A stretch of 6,003 nucleotides of DNA from Bacillota bacterium (GTDB taxonomy: Bacteria > Bacillota > Clostridia > Oscillospirales > Ruminococcaceae). The stretch spans positions 1-6,003 of the forward strand of contig JAEZQD010000106.1 in NCBI GenBank assembly GCA_023413185.1. The letters run 5' to 3'. Positions 5,415 to 6,003 of this stretch are shown here, one piece after another. How positions within the stretch are numbered: position 1 is the first letter of the stretch; every line of letters begins with the position of its first letter. The translations under genes were made by a program, and so were the position numbers. The notes beneath the pieces were generated by a model. That model was not told the DNA's origin, did no database searches, and was given only the letters and a program-made list of their open reading frames with translations.

Positions 5415-5420
5415 ATCTGT

Positions 5421-5924
5421 TTGGCAAAACAAAAGCGCAAAAGTACGGTCGAGGTTGTGACCGAAATCTGCACACCCATTGCGCAAAAAATGGGACTAAA
5501 CATATGGGACATCCGATTTGAAAAAGAGGGTGCCTCATGGTTTTTGCGCGTCTTTATCGATAAAGAGGGCGGCGTAACCATAAGCGACTGCGAAGCAATG
5601 AGCACCGCCATCGACCCGCTGATCGATCAGGCGGACCCCATTGACCAGAGCTATTACCTGGAGGTTTCGTCTCCCGGTATAGACCGTGCCCTCTGCAGAC
5701 CATGGCATTTTGAGCAGTATATCGGTAGTGTGGTAGATGTGCGAACCATTCGTCCCGTTAATGGTCTGCGAGATTTTACCGGTGTGTTGGAAGGGTACGA
5801 GAACGGCGAGGCACGCATTGCGGTGCAAGGTGGCAGCAAGATGACGTTTAAAAAGGACGAAACTGCCTTTATCCGCCTAAATATTGATGAGTTTGATTTT
5901 GGAGGAACTGACAAAGATGAGTAA
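5421..5924 (+). CDS. rimP: Ribosome maturation factor RimP
   Basis: A 167-residue cytoplasmic factor needed for efficient 30S ribosomal subunit maturation. Starting at TTG (LAKQKRKSTVEVVTE), it shows the conserved N-terminal domain features RVFIDKEGGVTISDCE (43-58) and YYLEVSSPGIDRAL (78-91), the RimP signature, then RPWHFEQYIG and a C-terminal SH3-like part (VVDVRT, FTGVLEGYENGEARIAV, IRLNIDEFDF). Length fits the usual 150-165. The frame is open further upstream to 5268, but that extension does not resemble RimP and would place the start within the hairpin-bearing leader. Its stop overlaps the nusA start by 8 bases, the conserved rimP-nusA arrangement, implying co-transcription and translational coupling. 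Confidence 0.95.
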   Translation: MAKQKRKSTVEVVTEICTPIAQKMGLNIWDIRFEKEGASWFLRVFIDKEGGVTISDCEAMSTAIDPLIDQADPIDQSYYLEVSSPGIDRALCRPWHFEQYIGSVVDVRTIRPVNGLRDFTGVLEGYENGEARIAVQGGSKMTFKKDETAFIRLNIDEFDFGGTDKDE

Positions 5925-6003
5925 CGAGTTCTTTGACGCGCTTACCCTGCTTGAAAAAGAAAAGGGTATCCCTGCGGATTATTTGATCGAGAAGATTAAA
6001 AAC
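5917..6003 (+). CDS. nusA: Transcription termination/antitermination factor NusA, N-terminal fragment
   Basis: The first 29 codons of nusA, cut by the window end. MSNEFFDALTLLEKEKGIP followed by ADYLIEKIKN matches the start of the NusA N-terminal domain, which contacts RNA polymerase and influences pausing and termination. GGAGG (5901-5905), inside the end of rimP, is 11 bases ahead of the ATG. The ATG lies before the rimP stop, so the two genes overlap by 8 bases. The conserved order rimP-nusA-(ylxR)-(ylxQ)-infB is expected to continue beyond the window. Confidence 0.93.
   Translation, partial: MSNEFFDALTLLEKEKGIPADYLIEKIKN

Noticed and set aside
5268..5420. Upstream extension of the rimP frame giving a 218-residue protein.
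   Set aside because: The extra 51 residues do not resemble RimP, and the GGAGG six bases before TTG 5421 gives a normal-length protein.
5296..5460. Plus-strand ORF starting MNVRVKEWETPLF that overlaps the start of rimP in another frame.
   Set aside because: Its AAAGG is only 2 bases from the ATG, the frame encodes the hairpin arms, and it runs into the well-supported rimP coding sequence. Shadow frame.

Overview
The window looks like chromosome from an endospore-forming, probably anaerobic member of the Firmicutes (Clostridia). The main reasons are a full-length SpoVT sporulation regulator, the start of the conserved rimP-nusA operon, AGGAGG-like ribosome sites, and a B12-binding-domain/DUF4080 radical SAM protein of a type common in anaerobic Clostridia. 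I read it as ordinary chromosome: there is no insertion sequence, phage gene, CRISPR array, tRNA or rRNA. I found no convincing new multi-gene system.

Layout. 3-278 (+): C-terminal end of an ABC-2 type exporter permease, followed by a 13-bp hairpin (339-370). 396-1604 (+): PLP-dependent DegT/DnrJ/EryC1/StrS family sugar aminotransferase. 1610-1649: a strong hairpin between convergent genes that can stop both the aminotransferase and the opposing gene. 1678-2142 (-): AhpE/BCP-like peroxiredoxin with its own sigma-A promoter and a Fur/PerR-like AT-rich palindrome at the -35. 2435-4174 (-): radical SAM protein, with a terminator behind it and a near-perfect sigma-A promoter about 130 bp ahead of it. 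4175-4652: intergenic region holding that promoter and, on the other strand, candidate promoters for spoVT and a possible 30-codon leader ORF whose stop codon touches the spoVT ribosome site. 4653-5195 (+): spoVT. 5196-5420: leader of the next operon, with a perfect 11-bp hairpin. 5421-5924 (+): rimP, TTG start. 5917-6003 (+): start of nusA, overlapping rimP by 8 bases.

How the genes relate. rimP-nusA is one translationally coupled ribosome-maturation/transcription-elongation operon. spoVT lies upstream of it in the same direction but is separated by 225 bases and a hairpin. The peroxiredoxin and radical SAM genes share a strand, but a terminator and a fresh promoter lie between them, so they are probably separate transcripts. 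The aminotransferase appears to be a single-gene unit with no sugar-biosynthesis neighbours in view.

The observations most worth following are the putative leader ORF and start-codon-sequestering hairpin ahead of spoVT, the consensus promoter plus unexplained ~120-nt leader of the radical SAM gene, and the Fur/PerR-like element at the peroxiredoxin promoter. All functional statements come from reading the sequence and remembered family features; no database search was run.
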